A DNA stretch of 64,000 nt from CAYLLN01 sp033762315 (GCA_033762315.1 JANRLS010000177.1:11601-75600), one strand, 5' to 3'; shown: positions 25,804-35,540, counted from the stretch's first letter. Numbers and translations: made by a program. Notes: generated by a model from the sequence alone, not told the origin.

Positions 25804-26883
25804 ATGCCTCCCATCGATCTCCGCTCCGACACCGTCACTCGCCCCACCCCCGAAATGCGCGCGGCCATCGCGAGCGCGGAGGTGGGGGACGACGTGATCG
25901 ATGTCGATCCGACCTGCCACAAGCTGGAGAAGCTGACGGCCGAGATTTTGGGCAAGGAAGCGGCGATCTTCATGCCGTCGGGCACGATGACCAACCAGGT
26001 TGGCGTACGGATTCATTGCAAGCCGGGGGACGAGTTCATCTGCGAGGCGGGTTGCCACATCTACAACTACGAGCAAGGGGCATTTGCCCAGCTAAGCGGC
26101 GTCTCGACTCGCACGGTCGAGGGGCCGGCGGGCGTGCTGCATGTCGATCAATTGCGCGGGCTGATTCGCCCGGATAACGACCATCTCGTCCGCACGCGCC
26201 TCGTGTGCCTCGAAAACACCCACAACCGCGGCGCGGGCAAGGTGCAGCCGCTGGCGAACGTCGTCGAAATCTGCCGCTGGGCCCACGACAGCGGCCTGCG
26301 GACGCATCTCGACGGCGCTCGCTTATGGAACGCCGCCGCCGCCACCGGCATTGCCGAAGCAACGTGGTGCGAGCATTTCGACACGGTCAGCGTCTGCTTT
26401 AGCAAGGGGCTTGGCGCGCCGGTCGGCTCGGCATTGGCGGGGCCCAAAGAGATGATCAAAGAGGCTCGCCGCCATCGCAAGCTGTTCGGCGGTGCGATGC
26501 GACAAGACGGCATCATCGCGGCCGGGGCACTGTATGCCCTGCAGCACAACCGTGCGCGCTTGGCCGACGACCACGCCAACGCCCAAATTCTGGCCGAGGC
26601 GATTCGCGCGGCCAAGGGAATCTCGCTCTGGCCCGCCGAGGTCGAAACCAACATCGTCATCTTCCGGGTCGAGCCGCGGCTCGGCTCGGCGGCCGAGTTC
26701 GTCGCCGAGCTCAAAGCCCAGGGGGTCTGGTCGCTCGCCATTGGCCCCTCGCAGGTTCGGCTGGTAACGCACCTGGATGTGAGCGAAGCCCAGTGCCGGC
26801 AAGCCGCAGCGGTGCTGCGCGAAGTGGCCGACGGTTTGGCCGCCGGCAAGCGCACCGCCGCGGAGCTGGAGCCGGCCTACTAA
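25804..26883 (+). CDS. ltaE: low-specificity L-threonine aldolase-type enzyme
   Basis: The 359-residue PLP enzyme has the threonine aldolase pattern: IDLRSDTVTRPTPEMRAA, VGDDVIDVDPT, FMPSGTMTNQVG, THLDGARLWNAAAATG and the PLP lysine in VSVCFSKGLGAPVGS. It cleaves threonine or allo-threonine to glycine and acetaldehyde. With tdh and kbl nearby, the region holds two independent routes from threonine to glycine. The gene symbol is given because of the strong family match; stereospecificity cannot be told from sequence. Confidence 0.9.
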   Translation: MPPIDLRSDTVTRPTPEMRAAIASAEVGDDVIDVDPTCHKLEKLTAEILGKEAAIFMPSGTMTNQVGVRIHCKPGDEFICEAGCHIYNYEQGAFAQLSGVSTRTVEGPAGVLHVDQLRGLIRPDNDHLVRTRLVCLENTHNRGAGKVQPLANVVEICRWAHDSGLRTHLDGARLWNAAAATGIAEATWCEHFDTVSVCFSKGLGAPVGSALAGPKEMIKEARRHRKLFGGAMRQDGIIAAGALYALQHNRARLADDHANAQILAEAIRAAKGISLWPAEVETNIVIFRVEPRLGSAAEFVAELKAQGVWSLAIGPSQVRLVTHLDVSEAQCRQAAAVLREVADGLAAGKRTAAELEPAY

Positions 26884-27064
26884 CCCCCCGCTCCATCTGA
26901 ATCTTGGCCGCAGAATCGTTATCGCTCGAATTTTCGGCGTCCGGCGGAGTCGAATCGCAGCCGGACCTGTCTGGCCCGCCCCCTCGCGCTTGGATGGCCC
27001 TCGCGGCGCAACTAGCCTGAAAGCAGGTAGCGCTGTCGGCCTGTTTTCGCGGTGAGTTGCCCCC

Positions 27065-29020
27065 ATGCCCCCTTGGCTTTCGCATCCGACGGTTCGCGTT
27101 CTCGTGCTCGCGGCGTTGCTCGTCGCCGCGGTGCTGGCGGCCTATTCCAACTGTTGGCGGGTGCCGTTCCAGTTCGACGATTTCGACAACATCGTCGGCA
27201 ACGAGGCGATTCGCACGCTAATCGTGCCGGCGGAGGTCGATAATCGCCTGATGAAGCGGCGCCCCGTTGGCCGCTGGTCGCTGTGGGCCAGCTACGCCAC
27301 GGGCGGGCTGAACCTCGCGAACCTGCATCTGGGGAACGTCGCCATTCATCTGGCCGCGACGCTGGCTCTCTTCGGCCTCGTGCGGCGAACCTTGCTGCTG
27401 CCGCAATTCGCCCCGCGCTTTGGTCCGCAAGCCGAGCTGATCGCCTTTGCCTGCGCGCTCCTCTGGAGTTTGCACCCGCTGCAAACGCAGAGCGTCACCT
27501 ACCTGATACAGCGGCTCGAAGCGCTGATGGCCCTGTTCTTCTTGCTCACGCTCTATTGCCTCGCCCGCAGCCACGCCAGCCACCGCGGCTGGCTCTGGCA
27601 AATCGCCGCGGCGGCGTGCTGCTCGCTCAGCATCGGGACGAAGGAAGTCGGCATGATGGCCCCGCTGGTGGCGGTGCTGTACGACCGGGTCTTCTTGGCT
27701 CCCAACTGGATCGGCCTCCTGCGCCGCCGCTGGGGAATGTATTTCGCCATGCTGCCGGCAATGGTCTGGTTCGTGTTCGCGATGCGAACCGTCGCCGACG
27801 GCACCGAGCAGGTCGGCAAGGGGATCAGCTCGTGGGAATATTTCCGCTCGCAGCCCGGTGTGATTTTGCACTATCTGCGGCTGGCGGCCTGGCCGAACGT
27901 GCTGGTGCTCGACTACAACTGGCCGATCGCGACCAGCTGGCCGCAAATCGTGTTGCCCGGCCTCGTGCTCATCGCCCTGCTCGCCGCGAGTCTCGTGCTG
28001 CTTTGGAAACGGCCTCCACTTGGTTTTTTGGGGCTGACGTTCTTCCTCGTCCTCGCGCCGACCTCCAGCCTCCAGCCGATTCTCGACCTCTGTTTCGAGC
28101 ATCGGATGTACCTTCCGCTGGCGGTGCCGGCCGTGCTGCTGGTGCTGGGAGTCGTGGCATTCCTCGAAAAACAAGCGAACCGCGCGCGGGCTGGCCAAAT
28201 TGCCCTCGCGCTGCTCTTGCTCGTGGCGCTCGCCCTGGGCTGGCGGACGCACCGCCGCAATCAAGATTGGCAAAGCGACCTGGGGCTCTGGGGGGCAAAC
28301 GTTCGCGACAACCCCACCAGCCGCCGCGCCTGGGGCAACTTTTCCAAGTCACTGCTCGACCAGGGTCGGCACGCCGAGGCGATCGCCGCCGCCCGCCGCG
28401 CCCTGGCGATCAAGGACGACGACCATTGGTGCCATGTCGTCCTGGGGGCCGCCCTGCTCGAAAGCCAGCAAATCGATGCGGCCCTGGCCGAATATCGCGC
28501 GGCCGAGCGGCTGAAGCCCAAGTATCACCCGGCATCGCTGGGAATCGCCAAGTGCTACTGGGAACTGAAGCAGCCCGCCGAGGCCGAGAAGTACTTTCGC
28601 CGCTCGCTGGAACTAGAGCCTGATTCGACCGACGCCCACGACGGCCTCGCCCGCGTGCTGGCCGAGCGGGGAGACGACGCGGCCGCGATTCGCCACTTCG
28701 AGTTTGCCTGCGAGAAGGAGCTGCTCGACCCGGTCTTCCGCCGCAATTATGGCAATTTCTACGTCCGCCGTCGGCAATATCCGCAGGCGATCGAGCAGTA
28801 TCGGCGGGCGCTCGAACTGAAACCCGACGACCCGCAGATTCATCTCTACCTGGCCCTCGCCTATTTCGAGTCGGGCGATTTGCCTCAAGCGTCGAAGGCC
28901 GCCGTCAAGCTCCTCCGGCTGCGCCCCGGCTCGAAGGCGGGGCGCGAGCTGCTCGACAAAATCGACGCCGCCCAACGCGGCGAATCGGCCGAGCCGGTCG
29001 CGCATCGCGACCCGGCATAG
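27065..29020 (+). CDS. polytopic membrane protein with C-terminal TPR repeats
   Basis: The 651-residue protein has about ten hydrophobic helices in its first 400 residues (for example VLVLAALLVAAVLAAYSNCW and LALLLLVALALGW). A loop after the first helix contains FQFDDFDNIVGNEAI, similar to the acidic loop of TMTC/PMT-type glycosyltransferases (GT-C fold). The C-terminal 230 residues contain at least five TPR units (GNFSKSLLDQGRHAEAIAAA, AEKYFRRSLELEPDSTDAHD). This architecture is frequent in planctomycetes. Glycosyltransferase activity is an inference from the loop. Confidence 0.75.
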   Translation: MPPWLSHPTVRVLVLAALLVAAVLAAYSNCWRVPFQFDDFDNIVGNEAIRTLIVPAEVDNRLMKRRPVGRWSLWASYATGGLNLANLHLGNVAIHLAATLALFGLVRRTLLLPQFAPRFGPQAELIAFACALLWSLHPLQTQSVTYLIQRLEALMALFFLLTLYCLARSHASHRGWLWQIAAAACCSLSIGTKEVGMMAPLVAVLYDRVFLAPNWIGLLRRRWGMYFAMLPAMVWFVFAMRTVADGTEQVGKGISSWEYFRSQPGVILHYLRLAAWPNVLVLDYNWPIATSWPQIVLPGLVLIALLAASLVLLWKRPPLGFLGLTFFLVLAPTSSLQPILDLCFEHRMYLPLAVPAVLLVLGVVAFLEKQANRARAGQIALALLLLVALALGWRTHRRNQDWQSDLGLWGANVRDNPTSRRAWGNFSKSLLDQGRHAEAIAAARRALAIKDDDHWCHVVLGAALLESQQIDAALAEYRAAERLKPKYHPASLGIAKCYWELKQPAEAEKYFRRSLELEPDSTDAHDGLARVLAERGDDAAAIRHFEFACEKELLDPVFRRNYGNFYVRRRQYPQAIEQYRRALELKPDDPQIHLYLALAYFESGDLPQASKAAVKLLRLRPGSKAGRELLDKIDAAQRGESAEPVAHRDPA

Positions 29021-29028
29021 CAGCCACA

Positions 29029-29049
29029 CCCGCGCTGGCTTCGCGCGGG
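29029..29049 (+). terminator. GC-rich hairpin after the TPR membrane protein gene
   Basis: CCCGCGC (29029-29035) pairs perfectly with GCGCGGG (29043-29049) eight bases after the stop codon. There is no T tract, so it may act as a transcript end or stabiliser rather than a classical terminator. Confidence 0.3.
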
Positions 29050-29113
29050 CGTCCCGACTACCATGCGGAGCAACGCGGCCTGCTGACTCGGCCGCAGAAT
29101 GGAGGCACCCCTC

Positions 29114-30538
29114 ATGCGTCGGCCGCTGCTTGTTCTCGTGACCTATTCGTTGCTGCTGAGCACCGCGCTCGGGGCGGAAGAGTTTTCTCTGGAGCTTCGC
29201 CGGCAAGTGGAAGCTCCCGCTCGCAGCGGCAAGTACGAGCGCCAATCGCGGCCCGAATCGTGGCTCGCCCGCGAAACGGCGGTCATTGTCTGCGACGTCT
29301 GGGACTATCACCACTGCCTGAATGCCGTCCGCCGGCTCGAAGAGTTCGCTCCGCGGCTCGACCAGCTTTTGGCCGAGGCTCGCCGCCGCGGCGCGACGAT
29401 CATTCATGCCCCCAGCGACTGCATGCCCGCCTATGCCGAGCATCCGGCCCGCAAACGGGCAACTGCCGTCCCCTTGGCCGCCAACTTGCCGAAAGAAATC
29501 GACACTTGGTGCTCGCGGATCGAGGCGGAAAAGAAAGGCGTTTATCCGCTTGACCAATCCGATGGCGGCGAGGACGACGACCCGGCGGAACACGCCGAGT
29601 GGGCCGCGAAGCTGAAGGCTCTGGGCCGCAATCCGGCGATGCCTTGGAAGATGCAATCGCCACTGATCACCATCGACGCCGAGCGCGACTACCTCAGCGA
29701 CCGCGGAGACGAAGTCTGGTCGATCCTGGAGAATCGATGCATCAAGCACGTCATTCTGACCGGCGTGCATACCAATATGTGCGTGCTCGGCCGGCCGTTT
29801 GGCTTGCGGCAGATGGTCAAAAACGGCCAGCAAGTGGTGCTGGTCCGCGATCTGACCGACTGCATGTACAATCCCCGCCGCTGGCCAAAGGTCGATCACT
29901 TCACGGGCAACGACCTCATCGTTTCGCATGTTGAACGCTACATTTGCCCCACGATCACCAGCGACCAGATTCTCGGTGGCAGCCCAGCCCGGTCGAAATT
30001 CGACACGCGGACGACCGTTGACATTGCCGAATTGCCCGCCGCCTCGCCGATGACCAGCCTTGCCCCGTTCCAGGCCGACTGGACGCTGATCGACCTGCCG
30101 ATGACCTGGGAAAAGCTGACGGCCGGCGCGATCAACAACAACAAGGGAACCGCCTGGTATCGCTGCGCCGTTCGTTTACCCGAAAATTGGGTCGCGGATG
30201 GCGGCGCGGTCCTCGCCACCTCACAGCAGCCCGCTTGGTGCGAGGCCTGGCTCAACGGCGAGCCGCTCAAACCCGTGGCGGGCGATCAAGCTACCGCCAG
30301 CTTCCAGATCGAGCCGAAATCGCTGCCGCCCCGCGAAGCCAATCTGCTCGTGCTGAAAGTCGTCCATGCTCGCGGCGACTATGGTTTGCAGGGACCGCCG
30401 GTGCTCTCTTCCGGCAGCCGCAAACTCGTGTTGCAAGGCCGTTGGCAGATGCGCCTGGGCAATGATCCAGCCTGGTGCAACCTGCCGCTTCCCGCCAAGT
30501 TTGGCATCTCGCCCGATATCCTCTTCGAAGCCGAATGA
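29114..30538 (+). CDS. secreted isochorismatase-like hydrolase with C-terminal beta domain
   Basis: The 474-residue protein has a signal peptide (LLVLVTYSLLLSTALG). Its cysteine-hydrolase (isochorismatase-fold) domain contains the early Asp in AVIVCDVWDYHHCLN and the nucleophile region VILTGVHTNMCVLGRPFG. The last 160 residues resemble a galactose-binding-like sandwich (TAWYRCAVRLPENW, AWLNGEPLKPV). Family members hydrolyse amides, nicotinamide-type compounds or isochorismate; the substrate here is unknown. ATG 29114 follows GGAGG with suitable spacing. The amidohydrolase gene begins 20 bp downstream, suggesting an operon. Confidence 0.78.
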   Translation: MRRPLLVLVTYSLLLSTALGAEEFSLELRRQVEAPARSGKYERQSRPESWLARETAVIVCDVWDYHHCLNAVRRLEEFAPRLDQLLAEARRRGATIIHAPSDCMPAYAEHPARKRATAVPLAANLPKEIDTWCSRIEAEKKGVYPLDQSDGGEDDDPAEHAEWAAKLKALGRNPAMPWKMQSPLITIDAERDYLSDRGDEVWSILENRCIKHVILTGVHTNMCVLGRPFGLRQMVKNGQQVVLVRDLTDCMYNPRRWPKVDHFTGNDLIVSHVERYICPTITSDQILGGSPARSKFDTRTTVDIAELPAASPMTSLAPFQADWTLIDLPMTWEKLTAGAINNNKGTAWYRCAVRLPENWVADGGAVLATSQQPAWCEAWLNGEPLKPVAGDQATASFQIEPKSLPPREANLLVLKVVHARGDYGLQGPPVLSSGSRKLVLQGRWQMRLGNDPAWCNLPLPAKFGISPDILFEAE

Positions 30539-30557
30539 CCTCCCTGGAGTCCGCACC

Positions 30558-31853
30558 ATGCGACCTTCTCTGCTGCTCACGTTTGCCATTTATTGCCTTT
30601 CCACCATTCCCGCCAGCGCCGCGACGACGATCATCCATGCCGGCAAGCTGATCGACGGCCGTAGCGACCAGCCGCGCGAAGGGGTGTCGCTCGTGATCGA
30701 GGACGGCAAGATCACCCGCATTGTCGATGGCTTCCTGAAGTTCCAGGGTCAGCCAGGCGATAAGCTGATCGACCTGCATGACTACACGGTGCTTCCGGGC
30801 TTGATGGACATGCACACGCACCTGATGTCGCAGCATTCCAAGGATTCGTACACCGAGCGGTTCTTCATGGACCAGGCCGACTACGCCCTCCGCTCGACGC
30901 TGTTCGCCCGCCGCACGCTCATGGCCGGCTTCACCACGGTTCGCGAACTGGGCGATAACGGCGTCAACTCGATCGCCCTGCGGAAGGCGATCAACGAAGG
31001 CTGGGTGCCTGGGCCGCGGATCTATACCGCCGGCAAGTCGCTGGCGACGACCGGCGGCCATGCCGATCCGACGAACGCCCTGCGGGGGGATTTTCGCCGC
31101 GATCTGGGGCCGCTCGAAGGAGTAGTGAACGGCCCCGACGACGCCCGCAAGGCAGTCCGTCAGCGCTACAAGGATGGGGCCGACCTGATCAAGCTAACCG
31201 CGACCGGCGGCGTGCTGAGCCTGGCCGCCAATGGCCAGAACCCGCAGTTCACCGACGAGGAGTTGAAGGCCGTCGTCGCCACCGCCAAAGACTACGGCAT
31301 GACGGTCGCCGTTCACGCCCACGGCGCGGAGGGGATGAAGCGGGCCGTACTGGCGGGGGTCGATTCGATCGAGCACGGCACGTTCATGACCGACGAAATC
31401 ATCGCGCTGATGAAAGAGCGAGGCACGTTTTGGGTGCCGACGAACATGGCGGGGGAATGGGTCGCCGAAATGGCCCAGCAAAAGGGTTATTTTCCCGAGG
31501 TCGTGCGCCCCAAGGCGGCAGCGATTGGCCCCGTCATGCGCGAGACCTTTCGCAAGGGGCAAGCGGCCGGCCTCAAAATCGCCTTCGGCACCGATTCGGG
31601 AGTTTCACCCCACGGCGACAACGCCCACGAGTTCGAGCTGATGGTCGCCGGCGGTATGCCGCCAATGAAGGCGATTCAATCGGCCACGCTCGTCGCCGCG
31701 CAGCTCCTGCGGATCGATGACCAGCTCGGCACGCTGGAGGAAAACAAAATCGCCGACGTGATTGCCGTCAAGGGAGACCCGCTCGCCAACATCAGCGCGA
31801 TGAAGGACGTCGTCTTCGTGATGAAGGAGGGGGCCGTCTATAAGTCCCCCTAG
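30558..31853 (+). CDS. secreted metal-dependent amidohydrolase
   Basis: The 431-residue protein has a signal peptide (LLLTFAIYCLSTIPASA). It has the amidohydrolase metal site: HTH in GLMDMHTHLMS, a likely carboxylated Lys in ADLIKLTATGGV, His in VAVHAHG and DSIEHGTF, and Asp in FGTDSGVSPHG. It resembles the imidazolonepropionase/prolidase-like branch that hydrolyses dipeptides or cyclic amides. The frame is open 64 codons upstream inside the previous gene, but ATG 30558 begins the signal peptide, 20 bp after the isochorismatase-like gene. Confidence 0.88.
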   Translation: MRPSLLLTFAIYCLSTIPASAATTIIHAGKLIDGRSDQPREGVSLVIEDGKITRIVDGFLKFQGQPGDKLIDLHDYTVLPGLMDMHTHLMSQHSKDSYTERFFMDQADYALRSTLFARRTLMAGFTTVRELGDNGVNSIALRKAINEGWVPGPRIYTAGKSLATTGGHADPTNALRGDFRRDLGPLEGVVNGPDDARKAVRQRYKDGADLIKLTATGGVLSLAANGQNPQFTDEELKAVVATAKDYGMTVAVHAHGAEGMKRAVLAGVDSIEHGTFMTDEIIALMKERGTFWVPTNMAGEWVAEMAQQKGYFPEVVRPKAAAIGPVMRETFRKGQAAGLKIAFGTDSGVSPHGDNAHEFELMVAGGMPPMKAIQSATLVAAQLLRIDDQLGTLEENKIADVIAVKGDPLANISAMKDVVFVMKEGAVYKSP

Positions 31854-31932
31854 AATGTCCGCCCTGGCCGCGCTCGCCAGCCCGGCTACAATGCGTTGTT
31901 TACGGGCTGCGAAACTGGCGGTAACTCGATTC

Positions 31933-32487
31933 ATGGATGCAAACTCTCCTCTTCCTTGGCTGCTGGCCGATGCTCCCAGCGGCATGCCGGGCTTTTTGGG
32001 GACGCGCGGCTCGCTGATGCTGGACGTGGTGTTTCTCGCCATGTTCGTCGTCGTGCCGGTGCTGGCGGTCAGCCTGTTTCTGGTCAAGGCGCGGCGGCAA
32101 TATCAGTTGCACAAAACCTTGCAACTGACGATGGCCTGCGTGCTGCTCGCCGCCGTGCTGCTGTTCGAACTCGACATGCAGCTCTTCACCCGCTGGGAAG
32201 ACCGGGCGGTCGGCTCCCCCTATTTCACCGGCGAAGCAACTAAATGGACGAGCCCCGTCGGCCGCGCGCTGCTGGTTCACCTCTCGTTCGCGATTCCCAC
32301 GCTCCTGCTCTGGATCTTCGTCGTCGTGCAGGCCCTGCGCAAATTCGCCCGGCCCCCAGCACCCGGCCCGCACAGCCACAGCCATGCCCGCTGGGGTTGG
32401 CTCGCCAGCATCGGCATGGCGCTCACGGCGGTAACGGGGTGGATCTTCTACTGGATGGCATTCGTCGCCACCGCGCCCCCCGCTTAG
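31933..32487 (+). CDS. DUF420 family membrane protein
   Basis: The 184-residue protein has four to five hydrophobic helices (LDVVFLAMFVVVPVLAVSLF, LTMACVLLAAVLLFELDMQL, LSFAIPTLLLWIFVVVQ, LASIGMALTAVTGWIFYWM) with histidines at membrane edges (HKTLQLT, HSHSHARWG). This fits DUF420, a family often found with haem-copper oxidase genes. No oxidase gene is nearby. A TACAAT box at 31887-31892 may be its -10 element. ATG 31933 is chosen over 31855, which would overlap the preceding gene's end. Confidence 0.75.
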   Translation: MDANSPLPWLLADAPSGMPGFLGTRGSLMLDVVFLAMFVVVPVLAVSLFLVKARRQYQLHKTLQLTMACVLLAAVLLFELDMQLFTRWEDRAVGSPYFTGEATKWTSPVGRALLVHLSFAIPTLLLWIFVVVQALRKFARPPAPGPHSHSHARWGWLASIGMALTAVTGWIFYWMAFVATAPPA

Positions 32488-32513
32488 GTGCCGCGCCGCC
32501 GCCCGCTCTCTCC

Positions 32514-33683
32514 CTATTCCAAAACCAACCCGCTGACCCGCTTCACCAAGATCGTGGCATACGAGCCGCGGCCGAGCGTGAAGCGGAGCGTCAGCTTTTG
32601 CCGGTCGGCATACAGCTCGTCGGGCTCGGCGCCGCTGGTCACGCCGCCGGGGCGCAAGATGGCTGGCCGTTCTCCCTTCGAGAAGAACGAATCGCGCGGA
32701 TACTTGACCCGAATTTCCCGCAGCGAAATCCCCTCGGCGGCGAGCGTCTGGTCGTACAGCACCGCCAGCGGCGTCCCTTCCAAATGCAGCCGGGCCGATG
32801 GTAATGGCAGCGCAAGCCGCGTCAAATCGCCCGCTTGTTCCGGGGCCAGCGTGGTGAAAAACGGCAGTTCGCGGCGGCCAATGGTTTGCCTCGCCAGTTG
32901 CTCGGGAGGGCAAACTTGCCGAATCCGCGTCGCGAGAATCTGGTTCCACAAGTGGCTCTGAAACGCCGCCAGCCAGATGCTCCGCAGGTCTTGCCGCACC
33001 AGGGCCAGCGCCCGGCGGAAATCCCCCGGCTTGTCGGCCAGATAGGTGACGATGCTCCGCCGGTGCGAACGGTCGAGCTTCGCCTTGCACGCCGGCCAGT
33101 CGTTCCAGTAGTCGCGCAAAAGCTGCTTTTGCTGGCGGTCATCGGGCGTGTCGTGTACGTTCGGCTCGGCCAGAGCCAGCCACAAGGCCCGTTCATAGTC
33201 TCCCAGGCACCACGGCTTGGCGATGAATTCGCCCGATTCCCCCAGCGAGCCGAACCGCTGGTCGTCGAAATAGTTGGGCAAGCCGCTCGTCGCGATCGTT
33301 TCGAGTGCTTGCGACGCGGCGGCGAGCTCGCCAGCGGTCAGGTCGCGCAGTACGACGACAAACCGGTTGGCGACGATATCGCGAGCATGAATCGGCCGGC
33401 CCGTTTGGCCGAGATATTCGAGTTCCAGGTTGGTCTGCGTCAGCTTTTGCCGCGGCCCCCCCTGGATCGTCACGAACTGCGTCGTCCGGGCGTGCCGATC
33501 TTTCAGCCCCGCATAGGCGACTTGTCCGCGCCCCAGATTCCACCGCCGCAGGATGGCGTCGATCGCTTCGGGAGTGCCGAGCGACTCCTTAGTCAACCGA
33601 TACAGGGCGAACGGCCCCCCGCGCGGCGCGAGCGCCACCTGTTCTTCGACCTGAAAATCACCGACTGTCCGCTTGAGTTTCAT
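32514..33683 (-). CDS. truD: tRNA pseudouridine synthase TruD family
   Basis: The 389-residue protein has the TruD hallmarks: KLKRTVGDFQVEEQV at the start, the catalytic region YAGLKDRHARTTQFVTI with the Asp after GLK, NRFVVVLRDL, GLPNYFDDQRFGS and the C-terminal RVKYPRDSFFSKGERPAI. TruD isomerises U13 in certain tRNAs. The gene converges on the DUF420 gene (26 bp) and is divergent from the HEAT lipoprotein. Confidence 0.93.
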   Translation of the reverse strand: MKLKRTVGDFQVEEQVALAPRGGPFALYRLTKESLGTPEAIDAILRRWNLGRGQVAYAGLKDRHARTTQFVTIQGGPRQKLTQTNLELEYLGQTGRPIHARDIVANRFVVVLRDLTAGELAAASQALETIATSGLPNYFDDQRFGSLGESGEFIAKPWCLGDYERALWLALAEPNVHDTPDDRQQKQLLRDYWNDWPACKAKLDRSHRRSIVTYLADKPGDFRRALALVRQDLRSIWLAAFQSHLWNQILATRIRQVCPPEQLARQTIGRRELPFFTTLAPEQAGDLTRLALPLPSARLHLEGTPLAVLYDQTLAAEGISLREIRVKYPRDSFFSKGERPAILRPGGVTSGAEPDELYADRQKLTLRFTLGRGSYATILVKRVSGLVLE

Positions 33684-33753
33684 GCCTAGTGGTCGTCACA
33701 ATGGGCGGTTTCCCGCGTGGATTCCCTCTCTCCTCGGTTCGCTTTTGACGCTC

Positions 33754-34449
33754 ATGCAGTCTAACCTCCGTGCGTGTTTTTGTTTGGTGCTCGCGGTGCT
33801 CTTGCTCGCGGGCTGCGGCGAAGTTCCGCAGGCCGGCAGCAGCAGCACGAAAAAGAAGTCCAAAAAGCCGCTCCCCAAGTCGCCGCCGATGGTGAAGATG
33901 CCGGAGGTTTCGGCCGACGCGTATGCGAGCGTCGATGCGGCGATGGCCGAGGTCGAGTCGCTGAGTACCGTGTCGGGTGCCGAAGTCAGCCAGAAGCTGC
34001 TGCGGATCGAACAATGGTTCATGCTGCAAGGGGACAGCATCGCCCCGCAACTGGCGAGCAAAATCAACAACCCCAGCGTGGGCATTGCCACCCGCCTCAC
34101 CTCCTGCCGCGTCCTGGCGAAGACCAAAAGCCCCCTCGCCATTCCCACGCTCATCGAAGCGACGGGCAACAAGGACTCGCGGCAATTGCGGCTGAAAGCG
34201 ATCGAGTCGCTCGGCCGCTGCAAGCCGTCGAGTACCGAGGCGGTGTCGAAGCTGCTGTCGCTCGTCGATGAAAAAGAGAACGACGTGCGGCGCGTCGCGA
34301 TCAATGGCCTTGCGAGCGTCGGCCCTTCCGCCAAGCGCGCCGTTCCCAAGCTGATGGATATTCTGAACGACCCGAAGGAAGACGAAACGATCCGCTCCGC
34401 CGCCAAAGCCGCGCTCCGCAGCGTCGATCCCCGCAAGGGGCTGATGTAG
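33754..34449 (+). CDS. lipoprotein with HEAT-like repeats
   Basis: The 231-residue protein begins with a lipoprotein signal (CLVLAVLLLAGCGE, lipobox LAGC). A Lys/Ser-rich linker (STKKKSKKPLPKSPP) is followed by HEAT-like helical repeats such as ESLGRCKPSSTEAVSKLLSL and RRVAINGLASVGPSAKRAVP. It is likely a membrane-anchored scaffold with no catalytic role. The frame opens earlier (33673), but that start would overlap truD's start; ATG 33754 begins the lipoprotein signal. Confidence 0.75.
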   Translation: MQSNLRACFCLVLAVLLLAGCGEVPQAGSSSTKKKSKKPLPKSPPMVKMPEVSADAYASVDAAMAEVESLSTVSGAEVSQKLLRIEQWFMLQGDSIAPQLASKINNPSVGIATRLTSCRVLAKTKSPLAIPTLIEATGNKDSRQLRLKAIESLGRCKPSSTEAVSKLLSLVDEKENDVRRVAINGLASVGPSAKRAVPKLMDILNDPKEDETIRSAAKAALRSVDPRKGLM

Positions 34450-34479
34450 CCGCTCTCCTTCGTAGCACGGAATTCGCCT

Positions 34480-34633
34480 GTTGTGCGCGGGTCTCCGACT
34501 CTGTTGTGCGCGGGTCTCCGACTCCGTTGTGCGCGGGTCTCCTGCTGGCCTGGTTTGCCAGCAAACCCGGCCACCCGCTTCAAGATGTTGTGCTGAAGCA
34601 CAACCTACCGGGTTGGCAGGCGAGACGCCTGCC
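34480..34633. repeat. tandem 23-bp repeats and palindromic elements
   Basis: Three head-to-tail copies of GTTGTGCGCGGGTCTCCGAC plus three further bases start at 34480, 34503 and 34526. They are followed by a palindrome with core GGTTTGC/GCAAACC (34547-34572), a perfect GTTGTGC/GCACAAC hairpin (34587-34604) and a perfect GGCAGGCG/CGCCTGCC hairpin (34615-34633). The last lies 6 bp beyond the DUF58 stop and may end that transcript. There are only three 23-bp units with no spacers, so this is not a CRISPR array. Confidence 0.8.
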
Positions 34634-34639
34634 CCACCC

Positions 34640-35533
34640 TTAGCCCCGGGCGCGGCGGCTTAAAAGATATTCGAGCAGGGCTTTGTCGAACTGCATGCTG
34701 GTATCGAGCGGGATGTAGTCGATGCCGGTTTGAAAGCACTCTTGCTTGTAGAGGGCGCGGAAGGCGTCGATCTCGTTTTTATAGTCCCGGCGATAGCTGG
34801 TGGCATCGACGACGACCTTTTCGTTCGTCTCGGGGTCTTCGAATTCGATCATCCCGTCGTAGGGAAAGTTCACCTCGGCTTCGTCCAGAATGTGGAACAG
34901 GATCACGTCGTGCGCCCGGTGCCGCAGGCGGCGCAGGGCCTGAAACACCGGCCCAGGCTCGGCCAAGAGGTCCGAGAAGATCATCACCAGGCTCCGCTGG
35001 CGAAACATGGCGGCGATCTGCGTCAGGCTTTTGGCGACATCGGTCTGTCCGGCCGGTTTGAGGTTCGCCAGGTGGGCGAGGATCGTCCCCAACTGCGTGC
35101 GCTTGCTTTTGGGGGCCAGCACATCGCGCACCTGCTGATCGAACGTGACCAGGCCGACCGGGTCCTGCTGATGCACCATCAGGTAGCAGAGCGATGCCGC
35201 CAGGCAAATCGCGTAGTCGAACTTCGTCAGCTCCTGGCGATACGTGAAGCCCATCGATTGCGAGAGGTCCATCACCAGGTAGCCCGTGATGTTCGTCTCG
35301 GCCTCGAACTTTTTGACGTAATACTTGTCGGTCTTGGCAAACACCAGCCAGTCGATGTCCTTCGGGTCGTCGCCGGTGCTATAGCGGCGATGTTCCGAGA
35401 ATTCGACCGAGAAGCCGTGAAAGGGGGAAGCATGCAAGCCCTGCAAAAATCCTTTCACCACGAACTGCGCGCGCAGATCGAGCCGTTTGATCTGATTGAT
35501 GACTTCGGGCTTGAGATATTTCTCGACGGCCAT
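34640..35533 (-). CDS. DUF58 / von Willebrand A-like protein
   Basis: The 297-residue protein has the DUF58 core: VEFSEHRRYSTGDDPKDIDW, followed by a VWA-like domain with a MIDAS-type DLSQSMG motif and RQRSLVMIFSDLLAEPG. It is the usual partner of MoxR AAA+ ATPases, which are encoded upstream on the same strand. In such pairs the ATPase is thought to act on VWA proteins in assembly or stress functions. It has no membrane helix. The ribosome binding site is weak (GGGGCGA) and lies at the edge of a repeat element that separates it from moxR. Confidence 0.88.
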   Translation of the reverse strand: MAVEKYLKPEVINQIKRLDLRAQFVVKGFLQGLHASPFHGFSVEFSEHRRYSTGDDPKDIDWLVFAKTDKYYVKKFEAETNITGYLVMDLSQSMGFTYRQELTKFDYAICLAASLCYLMVHQQDPVGLVTFDQQVRDVLAPKSKRTQLGTILAHLANLKPAGQTDVAKSLTQIAAMFRQRSLVMIFSDLLAEPGPVFQALRRLRHRAHDVILFHILDEAEVNFPYDGMIEFEDPETNEKVVVDATSYRRDYKNEIDAFRALYKQECFQTGIDYIPLDTSMQFDKALLEYLLSRRARG

Positions 35534-35540
35534 TCGTGTC

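Noticed and set aside
34480..34548. Possible CRISPR array
   Set aside because: Three direct 23-bp units are contiguous without unique spacers and no cas genes are near.
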